This document shows positions 24,150 to 33,785 of a stretch of DNA of 64,000 bases, one piece after another. Origin of the DNA: Paenibacillus sp. DMB5 (GTDB taxonomy: Bacteria > Bacillota > Bacilli > Paenibacillales > Paenibacillaceae); the NCBI RefSeq assembly GCF_001517085.1, contig NZ_LRAC01000003.1, positions 1-64,000 of the forward strand, given 5' to 3'. The position numbers and the translations under genes are program-made. The first letter of the stretch is position 1. Each line of letters opens with the position of its first letter. The notes under the pieces are model-generated. The model did no database searches. It worked only from the letters and a program-made list of their open reading frames with translations, and was not told the origin of the DNA.

Positions 24150-25043
24150 ATGATGAAAAAGGTAAAGAAGGTAATTATCCCTGCAGCTGGGTTAGGAACG
24201 CGCTTCCTTCCTGCGACAAAGGCCATGCCTAAGGAAATGCTTCCGATTATCAACAAGCCGACCATCCAGTATATCGTGGAAGAAGCCATTGCTTCCGGTA
24301 TTGAAGACATTATCATCGTTACCGGTAAGGGCAAGCGGGCGATCGAGGATCACTTTGACAATGCGTTCGAGCTTGAATCCAGACTGCTGGAGGATGGAAA
24401 GCTGGAGCTGCTCAAAGAGGTTCAGCGTTCCTCTAAAGTGGAAATCCACTACATCCGCCAAAAAGAAGCTATGGGTCTGGGTCATGCCGTATGGTGCGCA
24501 CGGCGCTTTATCGGAGACGAGCCTTTCGGCGTTATGCTCGGGGATGACATCGTAACAGGCAATACACCTTGCCTTAAACAACTGATTGACCAGTACGAGG
24601 AAACACAGAATTCGGTAATCGGGGTACAGGAAATTCCGGATGAATTCACCAACCGTTACGGGATTATCGAACCCGATCTGCAGGACGGACGCCTCTACCG
24701 GGTTAACAACTTTGTGGAAAAACCTCCTCTGGGTACAGCCCCATCCAATCTGGCAATCATGGGACGCTACGTCTTTACTCCAAAAATCTTTAAATACCTG
24801 GATCTGCAGGAAAAAGGCGCCGGAGGCGAAATCCAGCTGACCGATGCCATCCAGAAGCTGAACCAGAGCGAACGGGTATATGCCTATAACTTCGACGGAA
24901 CCAGATATGATGTCGGTGAACGTCTCGGTTACATTCTGACTACACTGGAATTTGCCCTCCAGAGCGATGATCTTCGTTATCCGGTGATGGATGCAATGGC
25001 AGAATGGCTCAGCAAAGCCGGACAAACCACACTCAGCAGCTAA
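24150..25043 (+). CDS. galU: UTP-glucose-1-phosphate uridylyltransferase
   Basis: This enzyme makes UDP-glucose from UTP and glucose-1-phosphate, supplying the cluster and, through Ugd, UDP-glucuronate. The 297-residue product is full length. The nucleotide-binding signature is [20 protein letters not shown]; the later motifs [17 protein letters not shown] and FVEKP are intact. The ATG follows CAGGAGG. The gene sits 48 bp behind the kinase gene and 35 bp ahead of the priming transferase in the same direction, an operon arrangement. Confidence 0.96.
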   Translation: MMKKVKKVIIPAAGLGTRFLPATKAMPKEMLPIINKPTIQYIVEEAIASGIEDIIIVTGKGKRAIEDHFDNAFELESRLLEDGKLELLKEVQRSSKVEIHYIRQKEAMGLGHAVWCARRFIGDEPFGVMLGDDIVTGNTPCLKQLIDQYEETQNSVIGVQEIPDEFTNRYGIIEPDLQDGRLYRVNNFVEKPPLGTAPSNLAIMGRYVFTPKIFKYLDLQEKGAGGEIQLTDAIQKLNQSERVYAYNFDGTRYDVGERLGYILTTLEFALQSDDLRYPVMDAMAEWLSKAGQTTLSS

Positions 25044-25078
25044 AAATATATTTAAACCTTTAGGAGGAATGAGGAGAA

Positions 25079-25771
25079 ATGAGCATGCAAAAACTGCCGG
25101 AAGACTACGAGGCCGTCCTGCCGAAACTTTACATGCTGCATGCCAAAGAAGGAAGCAAAGGGATGGATTCCTATCTGGTAATGAAGCGGATCATTGATAT
25201 TCTTTTCTCCGCACTTGGTCTTCTCGTACTGCTGCCGCTCTTTGCTCTTGTGGCTATCCTGATCAAGCTGGAGGATCCCAAAGGCAAGGTGTTCTTCCGG
25301 CAGACCAGAGTGGGCAAGGACGAAGTGCTGTTTCCAATGTATAAATTCAGATCTATGGTTTCCAATGCCGAGGAGCTGAAGGAAAGTCTTAAGGCTTACA
25401 ACGAAGTGAGCGGGGCGATGTTCAAGATCAAAAATGACCCCCGCATCACCCGGATCGGAAAATTTCTGCGCAAGACGAGCATTGATGAACTGCCTCAGCT
25501 CTGGAACGTGCTGATGGGCCACATGAGTCTGGTCGGCCCCCGTCCTCCGCTCGTTGAAGAGGTGGCGCAGTATACGGATTACGACAAGCAGCGGCTGCTG
25601 GTTACGCCGGGCTGTACCGGATACTGGCAGGTTAACGCCAGAAACAGCGTCGGCTTTGACGAAATGGTACAGCTGGATCTGACTTATATCCATATCCGGA
25701 GCACGATGCTGGACCTGAAGATCATTTTCAAAACCGGACTGATGCTGCTCGGTTCCAAGGACGCTTATTAA
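25079..25771 (+). CDS. Priming sugar-phosphate transferase (undecaprenyl-phosphate)
   Basis: This polyprenol-phosphate hexose-1-phosphate transferase starts each repeat unit by loading the first sugar on the lipid carrier at the membrane. The 230-residue product has a single hydrophobic segment (about residues 38-62, RIIDILFSALGLLVLLPLFA), then the catalytic domain with KFRSM, FLRKTSIDELPQLWNV, SLVGPRPP and TPGCTGYWQV. These are all hallmarks of the WbaP/EpsL/PglC fold. ATG follows AGGAGGAATGAGGAGAA. With galU directly upstream, glucose-1-phosphate is a likely first sugar, but specificity cannot be read from sequence. Confidence 0.92.
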   Translation: MSMQKLPEDYEAVLPKLYMLHAKEGSKGMDSYLVMKRIIDILFSALGLLVLLPLFALVAILIKLEDPKGKVFFRQTRVGKDEVLFPMYKFRSMVSNAEELKESLKAYNEVSGAMFKIKNDPRITRIGKFLRKTSIDELPQLWNVLMGHMSLVGPRPPLVEEVAQYTDYDKQRLLVTPGCTGYWQVNARNSVGFDEMVQLDLTYIHIRSTMLDLKIIFKTGLMLLGSKDAY

Positions 25772-25796
25772 AAATATGGGAATTGGGTGATTGCCG

Positions 25797-26732
25797 ATGA
25801 CTGAGTACGGAGACATCCCAAAGGTTTCCATTATTATCTGCACCTATAACAGGTCGGCCCTGCTGGTAAAAACCCTTCAGTCGCTGATCGGACTTGAGAA
25901 TCTGCATCAGGCTGAAATCATTGTGGTGGATAATAATTCACCGGATGGTACGGCAGCGGCGATCAAGGGCTTCATCGGAAGTCATGGTACAGAAATGGAT
26001 ATCCGTTATCTTCTGGAGCCGGTACAGGGATTGTCGGCGGCCCGGAATACAGGAATTCTGGCTTCCAAATCGCAGATCATCGCCTTTCTCGACGATGATG
26101 CGATACCTTGCCGGAATTGGATTACAACTATAATCAGCACCTTTGAAGAAAGGCCGGAAGTCATGGCCATGGGCGGAAAGGTGGCCCCGATCTTCGAAAG
26201 CAAGCGCCCGGAATGGCTGATCAAGCCGTTTGAGCTGCCTTACACCATCGTTGATCTCGGAGGCAAGGTCAGAGAATATCCGAAGCGGCTGCATCCGTGC
26301 GGAGCCAATATGGCGATGCGCAAGCCGGCATTCGATATCAGCCTGTTCCCGCTGGATCTCGGTAGAAAGGGCGATTCCCTCATCTCCGGTGAGGAAACCT
26401 GGCTCTTCGGGCAGCTGCAGAGGCAGGGACACACCATCCTGTATCACCCGCAGATGGCCGTAGACCATTTCGTGGCAGCGGGGCGTCTGACCGAAGACTG
26501 GATTATGAAAAGGTATTACAGCCAGGGCATCTCCAACGCCATGAAAAGCGAAGGGCTAAAGGGTAATTTGCTGCTGCTGGGTACAACGGCCGCCAAAATC
26601 GTGTACGTCATGGCCGATTCGGTCTTTTCCAGAAGCCAGGGCAGAAAGCTGCTGAACAAGTGCCGGCTGGAAAGCATTCGGGGGACGCTTCATATGTTTT
26701 GGAACCGGAAAAGGGAATCTGCAGCGGGGTGA
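25797..26732 (+). CDS. Family 2 glycosyltransferase
   Basis: The 311-residue GT-A fold enzyme transfers a sugar to the lipid-linked intermediate on the cytoplasmic face. Motifs are the N-terminal VSIIICTYNRS, the nucleotide-binding IVVDNNSPDG, AARNTGI, and the DXD-type metal site FLDDDAIP. A later HPCGANMAMRK and SGEETWLFGQL match the acceptor-side region. ATG at 25797 sits 8 nt after GGGTG; TTG at 25791 is an alternative. It lies 25 bp downstream of the priming transferase, so it may add the second sugar. Donor sugar is unknown. Confidence 0.88.
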   Translation: MTEYGDIPKVSIIICTYNRSALLVKTLQSLIGLENLHQAEIIVVDNNSPDGTAAAIKGFIGSHGTEMDIRYLLEPVQGLSAARNTGILASKSQIIAFLDDDAIPCRNWITTIISTFEERPEVMAMGGKVAPIFESKRPEWLIKPFELPYTIVDLGGKVREYPKRLHPCGANMAMRKPAFDISLFPLDLGRKGDSLISGEETWLFGQLQRQGHTILYHPQMAVDHFVAAGRLTEDWIMKRYYSQGISNAMKSEGLKGNLLLLGTTAAKIVYVMADSVFSRSQGRKLLNKCRLESIRGTLHMFWNRKRESAAG

Positions 26733-26741
26733 GGGAAGACA

Positions 26742-28088
26742 ATGACTAATTTTGAGTGGGGCACCAAACTAAACGCTTTGCCATACGGAATGCTCTACCT
26801 CGTGTCCGCACTGTTTCTGGGGACCGCGGTCATTTACCAGCCGGTATTTGCGGTAGCGGCCGTACTCTTGATTATTTTACTGACTGTCTCCATCTCACGC
26901 CCAGATGTTATCAGTTATTTCGTACTGCTGACGACAGCGGTCTCGATCAACTTTTTGTTCAGCGGCAGCATGTTCGGTTTCGAAATCCTCTCGCTTTACA
27001 AGCTGGTAATCCTGATGCTGCTGGTACCCTGCATTCTGGTGAACGGACTGCGATTCAAGCTGAGTCCCCCCTTGTGGGCGATGTTCATTCTGGTGATTAT
27101 CACCTTCGGCTTCTCCATCTGGCTGCCGGAGATGAGCTCTTCCATTGCTGTAAAAGCTTTTATCGGACTGTCGCTCCCCTTCGTGTTTCTCCTGATCAAC
27201 TGGAAGAAGGAGGTAGCCGACAAGCAGATCCGTATTCTTGCGAGTCTGCCTGTAATCAGTGTAGGGATAGGGATACTGCTGCAGATAGCAGGCATGCATT
27301 CCCTCCTGTCCATTGAATTTACAGGAGCTGTACGGCTCCAGGGAGCAAACATTGCACCGCATCTGGCGATGCTGGCATTCATGGGCGTGGCGATCTGCTT
27401 CATAGAGATCAAGCGCAGCCCGCAGCATATCCGGCTTTTTTACACCTTGCTGGGCCTGAACTTTCTGATTCTTGTCGGAACAGGAACGAGAGGGCCGATG
27501 CTGGCACTCGTACCAATGGTTCTCTATTATTTCTACGACATCTCGCGCCAGTACTTAAAAGGCAAGTCACAGTACCTGTTCCTGCTTCTGGGCGGGGGGA
27601 TCGTACTCTCCGGAGCTGTCTATCTTCAGCTGGATAATCTCAGAAAACGCTCCTTTGAGCGGACTACGGAGACGGGGATTGACCTGTCGGGCCGGACGGA
27701 AGCCTGGGAGTTTTTCCTGAACAAGGCAGCCGGATCGCCCTGGGCGGGCCGGGGACTTGGATCAGCCACCGTAGCCAATGACGGTACACTCTATTACGGG
27801 TTTGTTGTTCCGCATAATGAGTACATCCGGTTTTACTACGATGGAGGGTACATCGGCGCCATCCTGCTAATGCTTTCTTTACTGGCTGTGTTTCTTGTGG
27901 TTTACAGAGCTTTGGCGCCGCGGGTCAGACCTTATTACGCACTCCTGATTGCAGCGTTTCTAGTATATTCCTTTTCAGATAACACGCTGTCGACGGTCCA
28001 ATTCATTATTCCGTTCTGTTGGTACCTGAACTGCCTGTATCGATCTTCACAGCCAACCGATTCCCCACAAAAAGAAGTGATACGATGA
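26742..28088 (+). CDS. O-antigen ligase/Wzy-type polymerase (first)
   Basis: The 448-residue integral membrane protein has about eleven to twelve helices and the large outside loop typical of Wzy/WaaL. That loop holds a conserved TRGP, RTEAWEFFL, AGRGLGSA and PHNEYIRFYYDGG (the His-containing Wzy_C signature). It polymerises lipid-linked repeat units at the outer face. It starts 9 bp after the GT2 gene and ends in an ATGA overlap with the next gene, so it is translationally coupled. A second, clearly different polymerase lies 0.8 kb downstream. Confidence 0.85.
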   Translation: MTNFEWGTKLNALPYGMLYLVSALFLGTAVIYQPVFAVAAVLLIILLTVSISRPDVISYFVLLTTAVSINFLFSGSMFGFEILSLYKLVILMLLVPCILVNGLRFKLSPPLWAMFILVIITFGFSIWLPEMSSSIAVKAFIGLSLPFVFLLINWKKEVADKQIRILASLPVISVGIGILLQIAGMHSLLSIEFTGAVRLQGANIAPHLAMLAFMGVAICFIEIKRSPQHIRLFYTLLGLNFLILVGTGTRGPMLALVPMVLYYFYDISRQYLKGKSQYLFLLLGGGIVLSGAVYLQLDNLRKRSFERTTETGIDLSGRTEAWEFFLNKAAGSPWAGRGLGSATVANDGTLYYGFVVPHNEYIRFYYDGGYIGAILLMLSLLAVFLVVYRALAPRVRPYYALLIAAFLVYSFSDNTLSTVQFIIPFCWYLNCLYRSSQPTDSPQKEVIR

Positions 28089-28858
28089 ATCAAGTGAATA
28101 TGTTCGATGTTAACTTTAATAACTATGACTTCATGGACTTGCTTGATTACATCGACAAAACGATTCAGGAAAGGAACCAGTCCTACATCCTGACCTGCAA
28201 TGTCGATCATGTAATCAAGCTGCGTAAGGACAAAGAGTTCCAGGCCGTTTATTCAGAGGCGGGCGCAGTCGTCGCAGACGGGATGCCGCTGATCTGGGCT
28301 TCAAAGATGCTTGGCAAGCCGCTCAAGCAGAAGGTATCCGGTTCGGATCTCTTCAGCCGTCTGGGCAACGCCTTCGAGCAAAGGAAGTACCGGCTGTTCT
28401 TCCTCGGCTCGGCGGAAGGCGTACCGGAAAAGGCGACAATGAATTTAAAAGCGGCTTATCCCGGCATCAATGTTGTCGGCTGCTACTCTCCCTCCTACGG
28501 CTTTGAGCATAACGAGGAGGAGAACCGGCACATCATCAAGATGCTGACGGACAGCCAGCCGGACATTGTATTCGTCGGAGTGGGCGCGCCGAAGCAGGAG
28601 AAATGGATTTACCGCCATTACACCTCTTACCAGGCTCCGATTTCGATCGGCGTCGGCGCAACCTTTGATTTCCTCTCCGGTTCCGTGAAGCGGGCGCCGG
28701 ACTTTATGCAGAAGACAGGGCTTGAATGGTTCTGGCGGCTAAGCCAGGAGCCGGGAAGGCTCTGGAAGAGATATCTTGTAGACGATGCCCAATTCCTGGT
28801 TCTGCTGCTCAAGGAGCTGCGCAAGAAAGACCGGGTAAAGGGCAGAAGCCTTGAATAA
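28085..28858 (+). CDS. WecG/TagA/CpsF family glycosyltransferase
   Basis: The 257-residue GT26 enzyme starts at ATG 28085, whose last base and the following TGA form an ATGA overlap with the polymerase gene. Family motifs are TCNVDHVIKLRKD, VVADGMPLIWASK, the KVSGSDLF segment, and GVGAPKQEKWI with GATFDFLSG. Members transfer N-acetylmannosamine, mannose-type or glucose-type sugars to lipid-linked acceptors. The longer frame upstream is the shadow of the polymerase gene. A short amphipathic C-terminus (ELRKKDRVK) would allow membrane association. Confidence 0.9.
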   Translation: MNQVNMFDVNFNNYDFMDLLDYIDKTIQERNQSYILTCNVDHVIKLRKDKEFQAVYSEAGAVVADGMPLIWASKMLGKPLKQKVSGSDLFSRLGNAFEQRKYRLFFLGSAEGVPEKATMNLKAAYPGINVVGCYSPSYGFEHNEEENRHIIKMLTDSQPDIVFVGVGAPKQEKWIYRHYTSYQAPISIGVGATFDFLSGSVKRAPDFMQKTGLEWFWRLSQEPGRLWKRYLVDDAQFLVLLLKELRKKDRVKGRSLE

Positions 28859-28890
28859 TTACAGTTGCCGGCAGGAGGTGGGGAACGAAG

Positions 28891-30384
28891 ATGACGGAGC
28901 AGAATGAGAGCAGTATATCGCTGCCATCCCTGAACACGATGAAATCCGGCGCGGTGACAGCGCTGATCTGCGCCATATGTCTTGGCCTTCCGCTGATAAT
29001 CGGGTTCGCCAGTGCACAGCTCAGTGCCTCCGACAGTATGCAGGGAGCCATTCTGGCAGGGCTGCTCTTTCCCGCCTTCCTGCTGGCACTGCTGAAGCCC
29101 AAACAGCTGATTGCCTACACGCTGCTTATCTGGGCAGTGGCCCCGGAGCTGCGGCGGATCGCCGACTGGTCGGAAGGTGTGTACCATTCCGTATCCCTGC
29201 TCAGCCTGGCGCCGCTGCTGACGGGTGCAACCCTTGCCATCCCGGTGCTGCGGGAGATTCACCGGATCCGCAAGTCGTCATCCCGGATCATTCTGTTGTT
29301 CTCGGTGGCGCTGGCTTACGGAGCAATGATCGGGCTGGCCAAGAACGGCGTGGGCTCGGTGTACGATCTGGCGAACTACATCGTACCGCTGCTGCTGATT
29401 CCGTTCTTTGCAGTTACCCGGTTCACGCCGAAGGATATTGACCGGCTGCTGTACGCTTTTGCCAACATTGCAGTGCTGGTAGCCATCTACGGCATCATCC
29501 AGTATCTGACCGTTCCGCCATGGGATGCCTTCTGGATGCGCAATGCCGATATGATCTCCATCGGAACGCCGTATCCGCTGGAAGTCCGGGTGTTCTCGAC
29601 GCTGAATTCACCCGGGCCGGCCGCTACCTTTCTGGTATTCGCCCTCGTGCCGATGATTCTGGAGCGGAGATGGCAGGGCACTCTGCGCTGGGTCGGCGTA
29701 CTGCTCGTCGTAATTTGCCTGCTGACCACCCTGGTCCGCTCGGCCTGGCTGGTGCTGCTGGTCATGCTGCTGGTCTACATCGCGTCCTCTCCTTCCAAAG
29801 GCAAGTGGAAGACGCTGCTCCAGCTGGGGTTTGTCGCCGCGGCACTGTTCTGGATCGTACCCAAGCTTCCGGGTGCAGAAGGGCTGGTCGCACGGATGGA
29901 GACATTAACCTCGGTACAGGAGGATCACTCCTACAATGAGCGGCTCGCCCTTTGGCAGAACATGGTACCACTGGTAGCCTCGAACCCCGTTGGCCAGGGA
30001 ATCGGCAGTGTAGGTCAGAGTACCAAGCTGGGTAACGGAGGCGAACTTGGCGAGTACGGCAATATGGATAACGGGTTTATCGCATTGCTGCTCACCTTCG
30101 GAGTACTGGGGGCCTTGTTCTTCTTCGGCGCACTGGGCGTCGTCATCAAACAGATTGCCCAAAGGGTCACGAGCAAGGACAGTCTTCAGCCGTACGCCAG
30201 ACTTTCACTGGCAGCCTGGACAGGAGCGGTAGTCAGCCTGTTATCCGATAACGGCTTCCCGGGACTGAAAGGATACCTGATCTGGATGCTGATCGGGCTG
30301 GGCCTCGGCGCCAAAGAGATTATTGAGAGTAGAAAGAAGGGAACACCGCATGCAGCAGTCGAACGCCAAATCACTTCCCACTAG
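28891..30384 (+). CDS. O-antigen ligase/Wzy-type polymerase (second)
   Basis: This 497-residue membrane protein has about twelve hydrophobic helices and a Wzy_C-type outer loop (about 340-410, with SYNERLALWQNM, GQGIGSVGQ and MDNGFIALLLTFG). It differs strongly from the first polymerase of the cluster, so it is not a recent duplicate. The two polymerases may build two different polymers or linkages from a shared gene set. ATG follows GGCAGGAGGTGGGGAACGAAG. The start codon of the flippase gene lies inside its last 35 bp. Confidence 0.83.
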   Translation: MTEQNESSISLPSLNTMKSGAVTALICAICLGLPLIIGFASAQLSASDSMQGAILAGLLFPAFLLALLKPKQLIAYTLLIWAVAPELRRIADWSEGVYHSVSLLSLAPLLTGATLAIPVLREIHRIRKSSSRIILLFSVALAYGAMIGLAKNGVGSVYDLANYIVPLLLIPFFAVTRFTPKDIDRLLYAFANIAVLVAIYGIIQYLTVPPWDAFWMRNADMISIGTPYPLEVRVFSTLNSPGPAATFLVFALVPMILERRWQGTLRWVGVLLVVICLLTTLVRSAWLVLLVMLLVYIASSPSKGKWKTLLQLGFVAAALFWIVPKLPGAEGLVARMETLTSVQEDHSYNERLALWQNMVPLVASNPVGQGIGSVGQSTKLGNGGELGEYGNMDNGFIALLLTFGVLGALFFFGALGVVIKQIAQRVTSKDSLQPYARLSLAAWTGAVVSLLSDNGFPGLKGYLIWMLIGLGLGAKEIIESRKKGTPHAAVERQITSH

Positions 30385-31736
30385 CGCGGTCTGGTCCTCG
30401 CTCAAGAGGTTTACCAAGAGCAAGAACAACAGCTCGGCGCAGTCAAAACCATGATGGTCAGCGTGCTGATCCTGCTGGTCAATATGCTGACCGGCGTGCT
30501 GACCGCCCGCTACCTCGGACCTTCCGGCCGCGGGGAACAGACGGCGATGGTGAGCTGGTCACAGTTCCTGGCGTTCAGCATGAGCTTCGGGATTCCGTCG
30601 GCGCTGATATACAACGCCAAGAAGAACCCCGATGAAGCCGGGGTGCTGTACCGGGTTGCGCTGCTGATCGGCCTGGGTTTCGGGATAATAGCGATGACAG
30701 TAGGGATTTTCGTTCTGCCGTACTGGCTCGATTCCTTCAGTTCAGAGGTTGTGCTGTTTGCGCAAGTGTCCATGATCCTGTGCCCGCTGATTGTGGTTTC
30801 ACAGATCAACAATGCGGCCTTTCAGTTCAGGGGGGATTACAAAACCTTCAACTGGCAGCGGTATCTGGTGCCGCTTCTGACGCTGGCGGTCATCGGCATT
30901 CTGATCCTTACCGGCAGTATGAATCCATATACTACCGCTCTGGCTTATCTGGTTCCTTCGGTACCCCTGTTCATCTGGATGACGCTGCTCCTGCTGCGTA
31001 CCTACAAAGTAAAGATGAGAAACACTTACCGTAATTTCAAGAGACTGTTCACCTACGGGCTTGGCTCTTACGGTAATGACCTGCTCGGCCAGTTCTCTAC
31101 ATACATTGACCAGATCATTATCGCCGGCCTGCTGCGGCCGGCGACCTGGGGCTGTATGCCGTGGCGGTAAGCCTGTCGCGGATGGTCAACTTTTTCTCGA
31201 ATTCCATTACTGTGGTGCTGTTCCCGAAAGCCTCCGAGCTTTCGAAAGATGAAGCAATCTCGCTGACCTTCAAGGCTTTCCGGATCAGCACCACCTGCAC
31301 CCTGCTCGGCGCACTGTTCCTGATGCTGGTGGCCCCCTTTGTTATCCCGCTGTTGTACGGCAAGGATTTCAACACCGCACTGACGGTATTCCGGCTGCTG
31401 CTGCTGGAGGTAACGATCAGCGGAGGCACCCTGATTCTGGCTCAGACCTTCATGGCGCTCGGCAAACCGAAGTTTGTATCCATCCTGCAGGGGGTGGGGC
31501 TGCTGCTGGTAATCCCGCTGCTCTTCCTGCTGGTGCCAAAGTTCGGATTGTTCGGAGCGGGAGTGGCGATGCTGTCATCGGCAATCCTGCGCTTCCTGTT
31601 CATAATTCTTAATATCAGATACAACCTGAAAGTTAAGCTTCCCCGCCTGCTGATCAGCAGGGAAGACATCCAATGGATGAAGACAACGATGAATTCTTAC
31701 ATCCGCAAGAAACCCGCGGATCCAGTAGTTAAGTAA
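30350..31736 (+). pseudogene. Wzx-type flippase gene with two apparent 1-nt deletions
   Basis: This encodes a polysaccharide flippase of the MATE/MOP superfamily (about 460 residues if repaired), which moves lipid-linked repeats across the membrane. The translation start with a ribosome binding site (AGAAGGGAA) is ATG 30350; that frame runs 34 residues and stops at 30452-30454, while the membrane-protein frame is open from before 30451. Adding one G after 30439 joins them as SSAAVKTMMV. A second break lies near 31143: one extra G restores LLRPADLGLYAVAVSLSR into the frame that ends at 31736. Each piece has normal codon use and hydrophobic helices. Both lesions are single-G losses, so sequence error is as likely as a true pseudogene. 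Without it, export by the cluster would fail. Confidence 0.8.
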
Positions 31737-31750
31737 AGGAGGAGACCTTC

Positions 31751-32605
31751 ATGGATTCAGTAACAAGCGTGCTTGGCAGCCCGGGCAGTTACCCGATTTC
31801 GGTTGTCATCATTGCTCAGGATGACGAAGTTCGCATATCCAAAGCAATTCAGTCCTGCCGGCCCTTCGCGGACGAGGTAGTCGTAATCGACGGAGGAAGC
31901 AAGGACGGGACGGTGCAGCTGGCTGAAAGCCTCGGCTGCCGGGTATACGTCAACCCGTGGCCAGGATATGCCAAACAAAGGGAATTCGGAGTGGAACGCG
32001 CCGTCCATGATTGGGTCTTCCTGATTGATACCGACGAAGTGGTCAGCGATGAGCTGGCACAGGATATTCTGCATCGCAAGCCGGGGCTGACAGACCGGGG
32101 CGTAGCCTTCTCGCTTTACCGGATCGGTGATTTCCTGGGCAGATGGCTGGACAAAGGGGAGTACCTGGTCCGCCTGTACAACCGCAAGGAGTACGGCATC
32201 CGCAATTCCCTGGTGCATGAGATGCCCGAGGTTGAGGAGGAACGGACGGTCCGGCTGAACGGAGTGCTTTGGCATCAGGGCTTCCGCAGCATCAACGACC
32301 ATGTGGCCCGCTTCAACAAATACACCGACCTGGAGGCACAGGCGGCATTTGAGAAAGGTAAGCCGTTCAAGCTGAGAAACCTGCTGCTGCGGCCGCCGGC
32401 ACGCTTCCTGCAGAAGTACTTCCTGCATGGCCTGTTCAAGAAAGGCATTTCCGGATTTGCGGTATCCGTATTCTGGGTGATGTATGAATTCATGGTCGGC
32501 TTCAAGCTTTACGAATTAACCAGCTCCGGCAGGCTGGCCCGGCATAACGCGCAGGGCCAGGCGGAGAAAGGGAAGAAGGGGGAGAGAAGCTATGCCGTAC
32601 AGTGA
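31751..32605 (+). CDS. Family 2 glycosyltransferase (WaaE/KdtX-like)
   Basis: The 284-residue cytoplasmic enzyme has the GT-A elements ISVVIIAQDDE, VVIDGGSKDGT, AKQREFG and the DXD-like FLIDTDEVV. The C-terminal part has basic residues and a hydrophobic stretch (KKGISGFAVSVFWVMYEF) suggesting membrane contact. It resembles WaaE-type beta-glucosyltransferases by these motifs, though the donor is not certain. ATG follows AAAGGAGGAG, 14 bp behind the flippase gene. It overlaps the next glycosyltransferase gene by 14 bp. Confidence 0.87.
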   Translation: MDSVTSVLGSPGSYPISVVIIAQDDEVRISKAIQSCRPFADEVVVIDGGSKDGTVQLAESLGCRVYVNPWPGYAKQREFGVERAVHDWVFLIDTDEVVSDELAQDILHRKPGLTDRGVAFSLYRIGDFLGRWLDKGEYLVRLYNRKEYGIRNSLVHEMPEVEEERTVRLNGVLWHQGFRSINDHVARFNKYTDLEAQAAFEKGKPFKLRNLLLRPPARFLQKYFLHGLFKKGISGFAVSVFWVMYEFMVGFKLYELTSSGRLARHNAQGQAEKGKKGERSYAVQ

Positions 32606-33785
32606 CGGACTGAACATTATGACGACCGGCCTCAGCTGGCCCTCGCTGCAGCCCGGCGGGCTCAACACGTATTTCAAATCTGTATGTGAGCAGCTCTCCA
32701 CACGCAATCAGGTGCATGCGCTGATCTGCAGCCAGGAGACACCGCCGACTCCCAAGGATCTGATTATCCATAATGCGGGCGATCCCAAGGAGACGATCTG
32801 GAAGCGCAGGGATGCCTTCCAGCGTAAAGCGGCAGACCTGATGGGCAGCGGCAGCGGACGCATCGACATCCTGTACTCGCACTTTGCCCCTTACGGCGTA
32901 GGGCCGGCGATTGAGGCAAAGAAGCGGGGGATTCCGGTCATCATGACCTTCCACGGTCCCTGGAATGAAGAGATGAAGATCGAGGGCCAGGGCATCAAGC
33001 ACCGGGTCAAGACGACCATCGCCAAGTCCATCGAACGCAAAGCCTACAAGCTGGCAGATAAATTTATTGTCCTTAGCGAGTACTTCCGCGACATGCTGCA
33101 TCAGCTGCACGGAGTGCCGCTGCACAAGATTGTCGTGATCCCGGGTGCGGCCAACATCGAACGCTTTGTTCCGGCGAACAACCGGCTGGCGGTACGGCGG
33201 ACACTGAATCTGCCGGAAGGGGCAACCACCGTGCTGACCGTGCGGCGGCTGATGAACCGCATGGGGCTGCTACAGCTGCTGGATGCCTGGAAACAGGTGT
33301 CCGAGCGCTTCCCGAACGCGATTCTGCTGATCGGCGGCAAAGGGCCGCTGCGCGGCGAGCTTGAAGAAAAAATCGCCGATTACGGCCTTGGCAACAAGGT
33401 CCGGCTGCTCGGATATATTCCTGACCATGAGCTGGCCTCCTACTACCAGGCAGCCGACATGTTCGTGGTTCCCTCACAGGCGCTGGAGGGCTTCGGGCTC
33501 ATTACCGTCGAGGCATTGTCCTCCGGACTTCCGGTTATGGCTACCCCGGTAGGCGGCAACAAGGAAATTCTCCAGGGCTTCCGGCCGGAGCTGCTGTTCA
33601 AGAGTGCAGCCAGCGACGATATGGCAGAGGGTATGATTCATATGCTCAGCAACCGCAAGCTCCTGCCGAGCCGTGAAGAATGCCGTGGCCATGTACTTGA
33701 GAAGTACACCTGGCAGCATGTCGGGGATCAGGTTGAATCGGTATTTCTGCAGACTTTGGGAAAGGGTGTGGCCGCAGGATGCTAA
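32592..33785 (+). CDS. Family 4 glycosyltransferase
   Basis: The 397-residue GT-B enzyme carries the N-terminal glycine loop (SLQPGGLNTY) and a C-terminal nucleotide-sugar domain with IGGKGPLRGELE, VPSQALEGFGLITVEALSSGLPV and a GGNKEI segment. The pair of glutamates in this E-x7-E motif is typical of retaining GT4 enzymes. ATG follows AAAGGGGGAGAGAAGCT inside the end of the preceding gene; the last 7 bp overlap the following one. It is one of three consecutive GT4 genes that probably build the side chain or backbone. Confidence 0.9.
   Translation: MPYSDGLNIMTTGLSWPSLQPGGLNTYFKSVCEQLSTRNQVHALICSQETPPTPKDLIIHNAGDPKETIWKRRDAFQRKAADLMGSGSGRIDILYSHFAPYGVGPAIEAKKRGIPVIMTFHGPWNEEMKIEGQGIKHRVKTTIAKSIERKAYKLADKFIVLSEYFRDMLHQLHGVPLHKIVVIPGAANIERFVPANNRLAVRRTLNLPEGATTVLTVRRLMNRMGLLQLLDAWKQVSERFPNAILLIGGKGPLRGELEEKIADYGLGNKVRLLGYIPDHELASYYQAADMFVVPSQALEGFGLITVEALSSGLPVMATPVGGNKEILQGFRPELLFKSAASDDMAEGMIHMLSNRKLLPSREECRGHVLEKYTWQHVGDQVESVFLQTLGKGVAAGC

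Noticed and set aside
24192-25025. Reverse frame of 277 codons inside galU
   Set aside because: It is antisense to an unmistakable GalU gene; no start signal and no domain motif.
30431-31160. Programmed frameshifting in the flippase gene
   Set aside because: Neither junction has a slippery heptamer or a downstream stimulatory structure, and both are simple single-G losses like those in modA and the dehydrogenase gene.
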